This document shows, one piece after another, positions 52,357 through 62,476 of a DNA stretch of 64,000 nt. Location of the stretch: positions 186,001 to 250,000 of the forward strand of contig JAPXFQ010000121.1 of NCBI GenBank assembly GCA_028564705.1, in the 5' to 3' direction. Origin of the DNA: Apricaphanius iberus. Its lineage: Eukaryota; Chordata; Actinopteri; Cyprinodontiformes; Aphaniidae. The position numbers were made by a program, and so were the translations under genes. Each line of letters begins with the position of its first letter. Positions within the stretch are counted from its first letter, which is position 1. The notes below the pieces were generated by a model. That model was not told where the DNA came from. It saw only the letters and a program-made list of their open reading frames with translations, and made no database searches.

Positions 52357-52569
52357 GTAAGTTAATATGTTAACTTAGGTTCTTGAGCTGGACCACGCCT
52401 CATATTCAGTATTCTCTCACTAATCTACTCGGATCCGACTCACCTGGCATCTCACACCTGAATTCCATTCCTAATTACTCTGTGATCTATTTAAACCCGA
52501 GCACCTAGTCATCAGCGTCGCTCAGACTGTGGTCTCGTAAACCCGCCTTGGTTAGCGAAGACAAGCTCT

Positions 52570-54560
52570 ATTTTCACGGATGTGCTTACCCTTGATCCTT
52601 CCGAATCCGACGAGGAGCTCTTCTCCAGCGAGACTTCCTTCATTGGACCATCACCTCCATCCGTGGTCCGTCAAGTCTCTCGCTGTGCCAGGCTTCCATC
52701 GGCTCATCGGGATTCCAGCCAGTCCTCTCAGTCAACCAGAGCTCTTTCATCTGGCTCAGCGCAGTCGGATCCCTCTCCAGCGACTTCCGCGCCTCGAGAT
52801 CGGCGCCTTTCTCCATCTCCTCCCCGCACATCTAACTCCCTTCGTTCTTTTCTCGAGGCTTCGCCTCCCCGTTTTTCTTCTCTGGCTTCGGGCCGCTCGG
52901 TCCAAGTTTCCTCCCATTCCCGCAGTGCGTCCTCATCGCGCTCCGGGACTTCTTCTGGAGTTCAGCGGTCCTCAGTAGGCGCTGCAGGCCGATCGGCTCC
53001 AAGCTTCTCTACGTCCCGATCACTTCAGACTCCCTGTTCGCCACAAGCTAAGCACTTTCCTCCCGATCTCTCTGGCAGTCCAGCTCGGAGGGCTTCTCCT
53101 CCCCGTTCCCGTCCGGCTTCATTCCGGATGAGGAAGTCACCCAGAGTTCGTCGTTCTTCCGCCTCCGTCTCCAACCGTCCGGACATGTCTGGATGGACAG
53201 TAGCCCGCTTGCAATCTTCACTCAGGGAAAGAGGCATCCCCTTTAGCCGTTCTGCTAATAAATATTGCCTCTTCAAGCTCCTTTTTTTCCTCTACTTCAC
53301 CGTTAACCAAAACTTCCTCCTCCCACAATCTACTTCCTACTTCAGCCTCAGTCGCCACTTCTTCTCAGAGCACATCCCAGCCCTCAGCTGCCGGGCCAAC
53401 ATCCACAGCTCCCCCTGCTGGCGGGGAAGCTTCTTCCGTCTCATTTCCCTCAAATTTTGCCTCATTCGTAACAAATCTTTTCTGTTCCTTAGCATCTCAG
53501 TCCGGATCTTCATTTAATCAATCAACTCCGTTCCCCCACATTCCCCCTTCTATGTTTCCTACAGGTTCAACCCAGGCTTCCACCCATGCTTCAGGAACCC
53601 CTTCTAACCCTTCAATATTACCAACAGGCTCAAATGTCCAACAACCTATTGCTGCATTACCTCAAAATTCTACTGGTCTGCCGTCTCAGTTGCCATCTTC
53701 ATCTATTCACACACCAGCTTCTAACCATTACACTCTTTCCACAGCAGTACCCCCCCATTCGGCCACCCTCTTCCATCAACCCACTCCCCAGTTTCACCCG
53801 CTCTCCGACAACAAATTTTGAACGGTAATTACATCGATTTGGCTCTCCTTCTCTAGGTCTCTCAGGTCAGCCCCGGGAGGTGCAGACCGGTATGGGGCCG
53901 ATGCAGCTAGGTTCAGCTCTTAGCTCCAGCTCCAAAGATCTGACCCCACAGAGTTCGCTTTTGCATTCTCCCTTTATAGGGACATCATTTGCTCAGTATT
54001 TCCAGACCGGCAGACTGAATTAGATGATTATTTATCTATTGTCCTTGACATGGCCCTTAGATTTGGAGGAACAGGGTTTTACCGATCTAATGTTCTTTTT
54101 TCATCCCAGGCAGCGGGTCGTCTGGCCCAATTCAACCAAGGTACATACTGGGGTTGTATAGACTCAGAGTTATATTGCCGCATCTTTGCAGCTCATGCAT
54201 CCCTATCTTGCAGCCTCTGCGGCGCTCCCTCCCACCCTGCTACTGCATGTACACTTGTTACTCCTCTCCGTCCTCGGCTATCATCGACACACAGCTCATC
54301 AGTCCCCAACCGTTTGTCCTCAGCTGCCCCTCCCCCTCCAATGATTCCTAAATCTCTGCCACAACAATCTAAACCAAATACACCAGTCTCCGGGGGGTGT
54401 GGATAAGCGCGGCCGTCCGATCCTTTACCAGGGTGGTAGGATGGTGTGCAACAATTTCAGTGACCTCGGTTGCTCAGCCTCTAGCTGCAGGCTCTTGCAT
54501 ACCTGCTCCTTCTGCGGAGGGGCACATGCTCGGAACACCTGCCCCCATAACCCCACTTCC
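52570..54560 (+). pseudogene. DIRS gag-like ORF (frameshifted)
   Basis: The first part (52582-53290) is Ser/Pro/Arg-rich and ends with a SAP-like block around 53185-53280 (WTVARLQSSLRERGIPFS). Frames then change near 53280, and Ser/Pro/Thr-rich sequence continues to about 53820. The last part holds two zinc-knuckle-like motifs: C-x2-C-x4-H-x4-C at 54209-54250 and C-x2-C-x3-H-x4-C at 54504-54542, the latter in the CSFCGGAHARNTC form I associate with DIRS-group gag proteins. The family's gag packages the RNA. Several frameshifts and stops make it non-functional. No ATG in frame starts the first part. Confidence 0.65.
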
Positions 54561-54602
54561 AAAGCAGATTGACTGATACAGCACCTCGCCACTCCCATCA
54601 AG

Positions 54603-56387
54603 GTGAGCGCTCTGATCTCTGCTTTGGCCAGCCACCTCGATAGGGAATTTGTCGATTTCTTGGTTAAGGGTTTCACACACGGGTTCCACCCAGGCATTGA
54701 AGTTTTTCCTGATTCCTCAACTTACTGTTCTAACCTTTTATCTGCCCTTTCTGATCCTGATACAGTCGATTCTTTACTCCTTAAAGAGGTTAAGGAGGGT
54801 TTCATGATCGGTCCTTTCGCTCGCTCCCCTTTTGCAGTTTTTCGAATCAGCCCCCTTGGGGTAGCAACCCGCAAATACTCGTGAAAGAAAAGACTGATTA
54901 TCGACCTGTCGGCACCTCACAATTCCTCTGTCCACAGCATCAATAGCCTTATACCATTTCCTGATTTCTCAATGCAGTACGTCACTATAGATCATGCTAT
55001 TCGACTCATCCGTTTAGCAGGTCGTAATGCAAGACTTTCTAAAGCAGACATTACTAGTGCCTTCAAGGTCCTTCCCCTTCATCCAGACTTTTGGCGTTTC
55101 TTTGGGGTCTTTTGGAAAGGAGCTTATTACTTCGCAGTCAGACTTACCTTTGGTTGCAGAAGTAGCCCCCGGATCTTCGACTCCCTTTCCGAGGCTTTGT
55201 GTTGGATTCTCCTTAACACTTACTGCCTCCCTTACCTCCTTCATCTCCTCTATGATTTTCTTCTCATCACCCCTGCCTCATCTCCTTCTTTTCTCGGCCT
55301 CCGTAACCTAACCGAAGCATTCTCCAACATCGGAGTTCCCCTGTCGGAAGAGAAGACTATAGGTCATCATACTTCTCTAGAATTCCTGGGTATTACTCTC
55401 AATTCTTCCACTTTTCAAGCTTCTCTGCCACTCGAGAAGGTTCACCGAATCACTCTGATTCTTTCTAACTTCATCTTAGCCAACTATTGCTCCAAACAAC
55501 AGATTATGTCTCTTTTAGGTCATCTCAACTATGCAATGCGAATCATTCCGCAGGGGAGATCTTTAATTTCCCACCTTCCTTCAACCGCAGCAAACATCCC
55601 TTCGCTTCATGGTCGTCTTGCCATTGAAGAACCTTGCCGGATGGAAATGCGCCTCTGGCAAGAATTTATTTCATCTTGGAACGGTGTTTCATTCTTCTAT
55701 AATGACTTCATTTCTTATCCAGATGAGATCCAGCTATTTTCTGACGCAGCACCCTCTACGGGCTTTGGCGGTTTCTACAATGGAAGGTGGTTTGCTTCAA
55801 CATGGCCCTCCGAGTTCGAACGTTTGCAGCTCCAGTCAGCCTCTCTCTCATCTGCTCATTATGAAATCTATCCTGTTGTAATTGCAGCCCTACTTTGGGG
55901 GCACGAATGGTCTCAACACTGTATCGTTATTCATTCAGATAACTCTGATGTTGTTGGGATCATAAACAAAGGCCGATCACGTTCAACCTTCATCATGCAG
56001 TTCATTCGAAGACTCACTCGGGCGCCAGACAAACTTCATTTCATTCTCCGTGCTGCTCATGTATCTAACCATCGGAATTCCATCGCTGATTCACTCTCTC
56101 GCCTCTCTTTCCAGAAATTCAGGTCCTTGGCTCATGACGCAGATCCTCATCCAACTCCGATCCCACTGTTTTCAGCAACCATCTACAACAAACTACACAG
56201 CTTCAAGACCTCTCCATCATTTCTCAGAACGCTATCCTCAACAGCATTGCTGCTAGAACTCTCTCATCTTATCTTTCAAGATGGAACAGTTTTTAAAAGT
56301 TTCTATGTAACGAATAACCTTCCATTCCCTTCACTCATCCCGTCTTCTATTCGCCTCTTCATTACCTGTCCGCATCCAATCCTATAA
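54603..56387 (+). pseudogene. DIRS reverse transcriptase-RNase H ORF with one nonsense codon and a damaged active site
   Basis: The frame is continuous from 54603 to 56387 except for a TGA at 54882-54884, between RKYS and KKRLIIDLS, where DIRS proteins usually have Gly. Downstream are region A (LSKADITSAF, 55038-55067), region B (FGCRSSPRIFDSLSEAL) and region C. In region C the expected Y-L-D-D-F reads L-L-Y-D-F: the first catalytic Asp is Tyr at 55251-55253. RNase H residues look intact (FSDAAPSTGFGG, SSAHYEIYPV, HSDNSDVVGIIN, RNSIADSLSR). I saw no methylase-like domain. Confidence 0.8.
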
Positions 56388-56810
56388 ATCCGCGTTTCTA
56401 CTATTCAATCATACCTTTCTGGCATTAATTTCTTCATTAAACTGGCTACCGCCAACTCACGTCCAGCTCTCTCCGTTAGCCACATATCCATGCTGCTCAA
56501 AAGTCTTAAGAATCAAGAAACACCTTAACCTAATCACCGATTCCTATAACCTCTGACCTCCTTACCCGCTGCATCCACACAATCTGTTACGGTTACTCTC
56601 CTCCTCTAATCAATCCCGTTTAGATCTGGCATCAACCCTGATAATTATCCAATCCACTCCATCCGCATGGGCGCAGGCACTTCAGCTTCTCAGTTAGGCA
56701 TTTCCGACAAGACTATTCAAATCCTAGGTCGTTTGTCATCCTCAGCATACCGTTCTTACATTCAAAATAATCTCGACGATCTGCACCATGCTCATTCCTT
56801 GCTTTGTTAA
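56200..56810 (+). pseudogene. Tyrosine recombinase remnant with internal deletion
   Basis: Across shifting frames from about 56220 one reads N-terminal, SAM-like blocks (AARTLSSYLSRWNSF, IQSYLSGINFFIKLATANSR, HISMLLKSLKNQE, LLTRCIHT, YSPPL). Near 56620 the sequence jumps straight to the C-terminal block HSIRMGAGTSASQLGISDKT (HxxR at 56655-56666), then ILGRLSSSAYRSYI with the probable nucleophile Tyr at 56757-56759, and a TAA at 56808-56810. The middle of the catalytic domain, where the first Arg and the Lys should be, is missing. It is inactive. Confidence 0.75.
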
Positions 56811-57002
56811 ATAATGACCAACTTTGGGGGTCCTGAGCAGGCTCGAGAAGAAGACCGACTTCCGAAGACTGCACCGCCACGCAGAGTCAACAAGCCTACA
56901 TCAGTGCATCCTTCCAGACACATCATCTCTCTAACCTTTGTCAATAAATGAACTAATCAAAACTAATCTAATCTCCGTAGGCGTGGTCCATGCTAATGAA
57001 AT

Positions 57003-58631
57003 GTAAGTTAATATGTTAACTTAGGTTCATGAGCTGGACCACGCCTCATATTCAGTATTCTCTCACTAATCTACTCGGATCCGACTCACCTGGGATCTCA
57101 CACCTGAATTCCATTCCTAATTACTCTGTGATCTATTTAAACCCGAGCACCTAGCCATCAGCGTCGCTCAGACTGTGGTCTCGTAAACCCCACCCTCCCT
57201 CCCCCTGATCCTTTATCTCGTCTCAGTATTACATCCCCATTTTACTATTCCCTCATCCCTTCATCCGCTCCCTCATCCCTTCATCCACTCCCTCATCCCT
57301 TCATCCGCTCCCTCATCCCTTCATCCCCTCCCTCATCCCTTCATCCTTTTCATCCCATCATCCATTCAACTCCTCCGTCATTCCCTCTCAATCCCTCCCT
57401 CATCCCTTCATCCCTTCATCTCCTCCGTCATTCCCTCTCTCATCCCCTCATCCCTTCATCCCCTCCCTCATCCCCTCATCCCTTCATCCACTCCCTTCAT
57501 CCCTTCTCCCCCTCATTCCTTTCATCCCATCATCCCTTCATCTCTCCATCATTCCCTCTCTCATCCCCCATCCCTTCATTCCCTCTCTCATCCCCCATCC
57601 CTTCATCCCCTCCCTCATGCCCTCATCCCTTCATCCCCTCCCTCATGCCCTCATCCCTTCATCCCCTCATCCCTTCATCCCCTCCCTCATCCCTTCTCCC
57701 CCTCATTCCTTTCATCCCATCATCCCTTCATCTCCTCCGTCATTCCCTCTCTCAACCCCTCCCTCATCCCCCCTTCATCCCCTCATCCTTTCACCCTTCA
57801 TCCCCTCCCTCATCCCCTCATCCCTTCATCCCCTCCCTCATCCCTTCATCCTTTTCATCCCATCGTCCCTTCATCTCCTCTGTCATTCCCTCTCTCAACC
57901 CCTCCCTCATCCCCTCATCCCCTCCCTCATCCCCTCATCCCTTCATCCCCTCCCTCATCCCTTCATCCCTTCATCCCCTCCCTTCATCCCTTCATCCCCT
58001 CCCTCATCCCTTCATCCCTTCATCCCCACCCTCATCCCTTCATCCTTTTCATCCCATCATCCCTTCATCTCCTCCGTCATTCCCTCTCTCATCCCCCATC
58101 CCTTCATCCCCTCCCTCATGCCCTCATCCCTTCATCCCCTCCCTCATGCCCTCATCCTTTCATCCCCTCATCCCTTCATCCCTCCCCTCATCCCTTCTCC
58201 CCTCATTCCCTTTCATCCATCATCCCTTCATCTCCTCCGTCATTCCCTCTCTCAACCCTCCCTCATCCCCTTCATCCCCCTTTCATCCCTCCCTCATCCC
58301 TTCATCCCCTCATCCTTTCATCCCCTCCCTCATCCTTCATCCCCTCCCTCTTCCATCCCCTCCCTCATCCCTTCATCCCCTCATCCCTTCATCTGCTTAT
58401 CTGCTCTTTCAAACTCCAGCTCTAATATCCGTTTCTTTCAGGTTCTTTGTCTGGGGGGGTCCTGAGCAGGCTCGAGAAGAAGACCGACTTCCGAAGACTG
58501 CACCCCCACACAGAGTCAACAAGCCTACATCAGTGCATCCTTCCAGACACATCATCTCTCTAACCTTTGTCAATAAATGAACTAATCAAAACTAATCTAA
58601 TCTCCGTAGGCGTGGTCCATGCTAATGAAAT
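57003..58631 (+). mobile_element. DIRS-derived non-autonomous element carrying a minisatellite, in tandem with the previous copy
   Basis: The first 188 bp (57003-57190) match 52357-52544 with three differences. The last 177 bp (58455-58631) match 56826-57002 with two differences. Between them no DIRS coding sequence remains; instead there is a short linker, a ~1.15 kb minisatellite and another 60 bp linker. It joins the upstream element head to tail, with no base between GAAAT and GTAAGTT. The low divergence suggests a young arrangement. The subterminal TGGACCACGCCT pair is kept (57035-57046 and 58608-58619). Confidence 0.85.
57250..58395. repeat. Pyrimidine-rich minisatellite (about 20 bp unit)
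   Basis: The basic unit is CCCTCATCCCTTCATCC(C/G/A)CT. A longer variant block (TTTTCATCCCATCATCCC, then TTCATCTCCTCCGTCATTCC) recurs at about 57347, 57531, 57711, 57852, 58046 and 58210, giving an irregular higher-order period of roughly 140-200 bp. The plus strand is almost free of G. Two long Pro/Ser/His-rich open frames over it are artefacts of the repeat. Confidence 0.95.
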
Positions 58632-58763
58632 ATAGGTGGTCCCTGTTGTAGATGAGAGAGGGTTAACAATAGGTCCATCTATGTCCTGCTCCCTAGCAAG
58701 GAACATGACAGGGGTAGTGAGGAAAAAATGCAGTCACCATACTCCCACACATCCAAATTAGTG

Positions 58764-59110
58764 TCAGATTCTATCAAGCCGAGCTGAAAGTTTGTCCAAG
58801 TTGGTTTCCATTCCACATATAAGTTCTGCATTTGCTGCCAGCATGTGGTTTAGCTTGATCAACATATGAGTGTTATACACCAGGAATCCATCCATTCCAA
58901 GCACCAGAAATCTGGTTACCATAGTTCCAATTATGAAAATATCTTCGACATCTTCCAGGGAAATCAATGTCAGGCAGATAATCTTCCACTTTCAGCAGGA
59001 ATACACCATATACCCACCAGGGAGCGTTTCAGAAGGAGAGGAAAGTTCCCCCAGACCAGCCCTACGATTAGAGAGTATTTGATCAATAGCATTCAGAGAC
59101 CAGCTGACTG
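58764..59110 (-). other. Unidentified minus-strand coding-like stretch next to the DIRS insertion
   Basis: On the minus strand a 67-codon frame (58967 to 58764) reads VEDIFIIGTMVTRFLVLGMDG ... HMLAANAELICGMETNLDKLSARLDRI and stops. Upstream (about 59110 to 58980) another stretch reads LESVSWSLNAIDQILSNRRAG. It looks like protein-derived sequence (amphipathic, low stop density, plausible coiled coil), possibly an element or gene that the DIRS pair interrupted. I do not recognise the family. Confidence 0.3.
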
Positions 59111-59479
59111 ATTCCAGTCTGGTTATTTGGTTCTGTGGAGGAAAAATTGCAGAGAGGTGCTTCAAATAGACTTTGACAGGACAGAGAGCAGAAGGCTAAG
59201 ACAAGAAACAGAGGGACAAGAAAAAGTGTCCGCTCTCATCCAGAGCTGGAAGAAGAAACTCTTTGTCTATTAACAGGAAGAAGCATTTTGGATCCAGAAA
59301 TTCTGTAGCATTATTTATTTTTTTATGATGTTTCAAATTGAAAGTGTTCAATCCATCTTATTCATTTTCCATCTTTTTGTAGACTTTAGCAGGACAGAGA
59401 CATCATGTGACCAACATCCATGTCATGTTTGTTGAAAGTGAAACTCTTGTGCTTATTTACAGACACAAACTAACCGTCT

Positions 59480-60050
59480 GAAAGATCTCTTGAAGGTGAT
59501 GTGCAGGTTGATGATTCTTCCAGGTTTACAGCAGGAATCTGGCGCCAGTCGGTGATAAGAGTCAGATCTGTAAGCATATCCGTTGTTGAAGCTTTCAGAG
59601 TTGGAGTCATTCATTCCAAAGTTCTGGACGAGAACAGGATTTTAGAAGTGATGCTGAAGGAGCTGTAGCTGAAACCTGGGATGCAGGAGATCATGCAGCT
59701 CTCGGGTCCTGCTTCCTGATGATGTCTTTCAGATTTAAAAGTGACCTTGGACGTTGGAGGAGATCCCAATTGGCTGCAGGAAGCATAAATCCTGGGGATC
59801 CTTCTGGAGAAGCTGGAGGGGAACCTAGCTTTACTATTTGGACCCACCTCCTCCATGATCTGATCTCAGGTCAGTGGAAAACGCTGGATAGGTCTGTCTG
59901 GTACACTTCCTTTCTGGATGCTGATTGGATGGATGAAGACATTTTAGGACATTACAAGAAATGCTGGCTGCTTTAAAGAATAATAAAGATAAATCTGACT
60001 TATTGCATCTTCAACAAAAGTTTTAGAGTGTTAATAATTAAATTCAATGA
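59480..60050. other. Unidentified region, no gene called
   Basis: The minus-strand frame 59856-59611 and the plus frame 59719-59976 overlap, and neither matches a family I know. An AATAAAG signal lies near 59981 on the plus strand. I make no gene claim. Confidence 0.2.
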
Positions 60051-61080
60051 TGCATTTGGACAGGACGCTTTTCTTGTAGCTGCATTTGTTGCAGCAAAAC
60101 TGAAGAAGACGCTTTGTTGATATAGGACAGTTTGATAAAGAGGACGTTCAGGGTTGTCTACATTTCTAGATTTATTGACGGAAAAAAGAAAATCATCAGC
60201 AGTTTATCATCATTATTTATTATAAATCAGCTGGGGAAAAAACCCACCTGTAAGAGTAATAAAACTCATCAGCAATAAACAAAATGTTGCATTATTGGGT
60301 TAAACAAACTTTCTTTTTTTATTAAAGAGAACTGTTCTGTTCATTTAACCACCTTCAGCTTCTATATGTAAAGAACCCAGCTGTACGGAGCTGCACTGCT
60401 GCCTCAGTGTGTGATCAGGCTGGACTTCAGTCGTCCCTCAGAGTCTGAGCCACACCTGATTCATCCTTCTCCTCCTGCATCCTGAGCAAACCCAGCTCCC
60501 ACCTCTCTGTGTGACGTGACGTGTGAAGACCGTCACGGCTCGATGCGCGTACAAGGACTTCCTGTTGCCTAAACCGCAGCGGGGCCGCTGAGGCAGGAAA
60601 TGGACCTAATGACAGAGCCGTGGACCCGTCTCAGACGTATAATTAAATCTGTGTTCCAGACGTGTCTAATGGAGCCGCCGCTGCTCACGTCACTGCAGGC
60701 CCATTTCCCTTCACCTGCTTCAATTATTGATGAGAGAGTGCTGATGCATAATGGAGCTGTCCCCTGATGTCCACTCATTGAAAAGAGGGGACAAGAGGGG
60801 GACAAAAGAATGGTCAGACCTGAGAGCTGTCTCCTGCAGAGAACCAGCAAAAGATCTGAGCAAGACACTTCAGAAACGCAAAGAAACTGGTGAATAAAAG
60901 CTGAAAATCCAGTTCAGAACTGGTTCAGAGCTAAGCTCTATGCCATAGGAGCATTTTTCTGTGTGAATGATTCTAGTGATAGAGTTAGGAACTCAGCAAG
61001 AAGAACAGAAATAAAAGCTTTTGTTTTAAAGCAACCAAAAACATTCAGAAACCCTGGAGACTTGTTGATCACTTTCACAG
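60050..61080. other. Upstream flank of the MT-MMP gene
   Basis: No coding signal. The sub-segment 60380-60760 is markedly less AT-rich than its surroundings and includes a GTGACGTGACGTG word (two overlapping CRE-like half sites) near 60510. It could be a regulatory block, but this rests on composition only. Confidence 0.3.
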
Positions 61081-61084
61081 GAGT

Positions 61085-61860
61085 CAATGAACTGTTCGAA
61101 AAAAGGAATCTGTTCAAGGAATCTTTTTGAAATTATGACTTTCTTCAAAATAAAGAATTGGTTGAAAAATAAAGATGCTGTTGAATTAAGGAATCAGGTC
61201 AGTGTCAGGACTCAGAAATCTGTTTAAAACAAAAGGATGTGTCAGGGATTTGCTGCAGACTGAATGAAGTTCAAGGTGAGACACGGTTCTAATGGTGCAG
61301 CAATGTAGACAACTGTAGACAATATAAAGATCCAGCGAGGACTGAAGCTCTCGCTGGATCTTAAATAAGGGAGAACAAGGAGGAACGGGTGCAGATAATC
61401 AGGGAACACAGGTTCAAACAATGGGTGATCAGGGGCAGAGGCTCTGACAGGATGTTTAAAATAAGGAATCTATTAAAGGAACCTGTTCAAATGATGAATC
61501 TGAGCAAAATTAAGAACATTAGAAAAATAAATCTGTACCCAGAATCAGTTCAAAATAAAGGATGATAAAATAAGAAATATGTAAATGAAATCTGTTTAAA
61601 AAGGAGCCTGTTCATAAAAGGAATCTGTTCAAAATAAAAAACGTTAAAAATAAGAAATATTTACATGGAATCCATTCAAAACAAGGATATTGTTTGAAAT
61701 AAGGAATTTGTTTGAAGAAATTGTTTAAAATGAGGAATCTGTTCAATTAAAGAATCTGTTCAAAACAAGGAGTCTGGAATTCACAAATCAGTCAGAAGTG
61801 ATGAATCTGTTCAGTTTTCAGAATGTTTTTTGGGAATCTGTTCAGGTTGAATCGCGTTCT
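61085..61860. repeat. Degenerate tandem repeat (GGAATCTGTTCAAAATAA-like)
   Basis: Dozens of diverged ~17-20 bp units based on AGGAATCTGTTCAAAATAA fill the region. They are interrupted by a 210 bp insertion at 61240-61449. Divergence between units is high, so the array is old. Confidence 0.75.
61240..61449. mobile_element. 210 bp insertion with TGTCAG ends and 5 bp target duplication
   Basis: The insert starts TGTCAGGGATT and ends GGCTCTGACA, with GGATG on both sides (61235-61239 and 61450-61454). It holds a perfect 12 bp hairpin (AGATCCAGCGAG, ten-base loop, CTCGCTGGATCT; 61328-61361). The TG...CA ends plus a 5 bp duplication suggest a short LTR or LTR-derived piece; the inverted TGTCAG(G/A)G ends could instead mean a small MITE. 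Confidence 0.6.
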
Positions 61861-61999
61861 GGACTGAAACTGATTGAAAAAGCAGCTGAAGCTTAAAACA
61901 TCAGAAATCATGCAGAGTTTCCGATTCTAATTTGGACTTTTTTAGTAAATTTGGGCTAAACTACTTTCTCAGTATCTGCAGCGCCCCCTCTGCTGATGA

Positions 62000-62323
62000 T
62001 GCGCTCCTGCAACAACATCCATCACCTTCCTCCTCCTCCCTGCCCGCCCCCCCCCCCCCCCCCCTCCTCCTCCTCCTCACTGGTACCCAGAGCGACAAAC
62101 CTGCATCAGTGTTTGATTGCAGCCCGACTGATGCAGCTGTTCGCTGCTCCTGGACTGGTGGACCGAACCGAGTCAGCCCCAGAACAGAGACGGACCGGGC
62201 CAACGCGCTGGGGATGAAGCTCAAACTAAAGAAGCGTTTCCTCCTGTGAGGAGCGGAGCAGGAGTCTGGAAAGCACCGGAGGGAAGCGCAGGAGGTGGAG
62301 GGGGAGATCTCGGGGACACAGCC
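62000..62323 (+). promoter_or_regulatory. mmp24: GC-rich 5' region / 5' UTR of the MT-MMP gene
   Basis: GC content rises sharply; a poly-C run (about 62048-62064) and a (TCC)n run follow, then CpG-rich sequence up to the ATG. No TATA box is clear. The transcription start is not determinable by eye. Confidence 0.45.
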
Positions 62324-62476
62324 ATGGCGACTGGAGGAGGAGGAGGCGGCGGAAGCGGAGGAGCGGCGCGCAGGAGGAGAGCGGGGCTCCCGGGGCTCTG
62401 CTGGAAGACCTGCTACTTCCCACTCCTGTTCTGGGTGGTTTCTGTGTGCGGGGAGGAGAAGACCTTCATAGTTGAG
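62324..62476 (+). CDS. mmp24: Membrane-type matrix metalloproteinase, first coding exon (probably mmp24)
   Basis: The ATG at 62324 (context ACAGCCATGG) opens 51 codons ending GTTGAG before GTAAGA (phase 0). The peptide has a Gly-rich start, a basic cluster (ARRRR), a hydrophobic signal-peptide core (CYFPLLFWVVSV) and then CGEEKTFIVE. The end closely resembles the signal-peptide junction of MT-MMPs of the MMP16/24 group (CGTEQYFNVE in human MMP16 as I recall it), just before the prodomain WL-x-YGYL phrase, which should start the next exon outside this window. MT-MMPs are membrane-anchored zinc proteases secreted as furin-activated zymogens. I prefer mmp24 over mmp16 because fam83c is linked here, as MMP24 and FAM83C are in human. 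The remaining exons lie beyond 64000. Confidence 0.6.

Larger units (their letters stand above)
52357..57002 (+). mobile_element. DIRS-type tyrosine-recombinase retrotransposon (decayed, near full length)
   Basis: The element runs from GTAAGTTAATATG to GCTAATGAAAT. Its order is gag-like, RT-RNase H, tyrosine recombinase, which defines the DIRS group: reverse-transcribed elements that insert through a recombinase and make no target duplication. The ends carry a 12 bp subterminal inverted pair, TGGACCACGCCT at 52389-52400 and its complement at 56979-56990. A TATTTAAACC promoter-like word lies near 52491 and AATAAA near 56943. Disabling changes are present in each ORF (see the separate entries). 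Both ends are also found on the adjoining derivative at 57003-58631. Confidence 0.85.

Noticed and set aside
53280..53520. Continuation of the 311-codon DIRS frame past the SAP-like block
   Set aside because: The residues here (YFTVNQNFLLPQ...) are out of frame; the Ser/Thr/Pro-rich gag sequence continues in a neighbouring frame, so a frameshift near 53280 is more likely.
57617..58580. Two overlapping open frames of 282 and 311 codons rich in Pro, Ser and His
   Set aside because: They are read through the CATCCCTTCATCC minisatellite; lack of stop codons follows from the repeat unit, not from coding selection.
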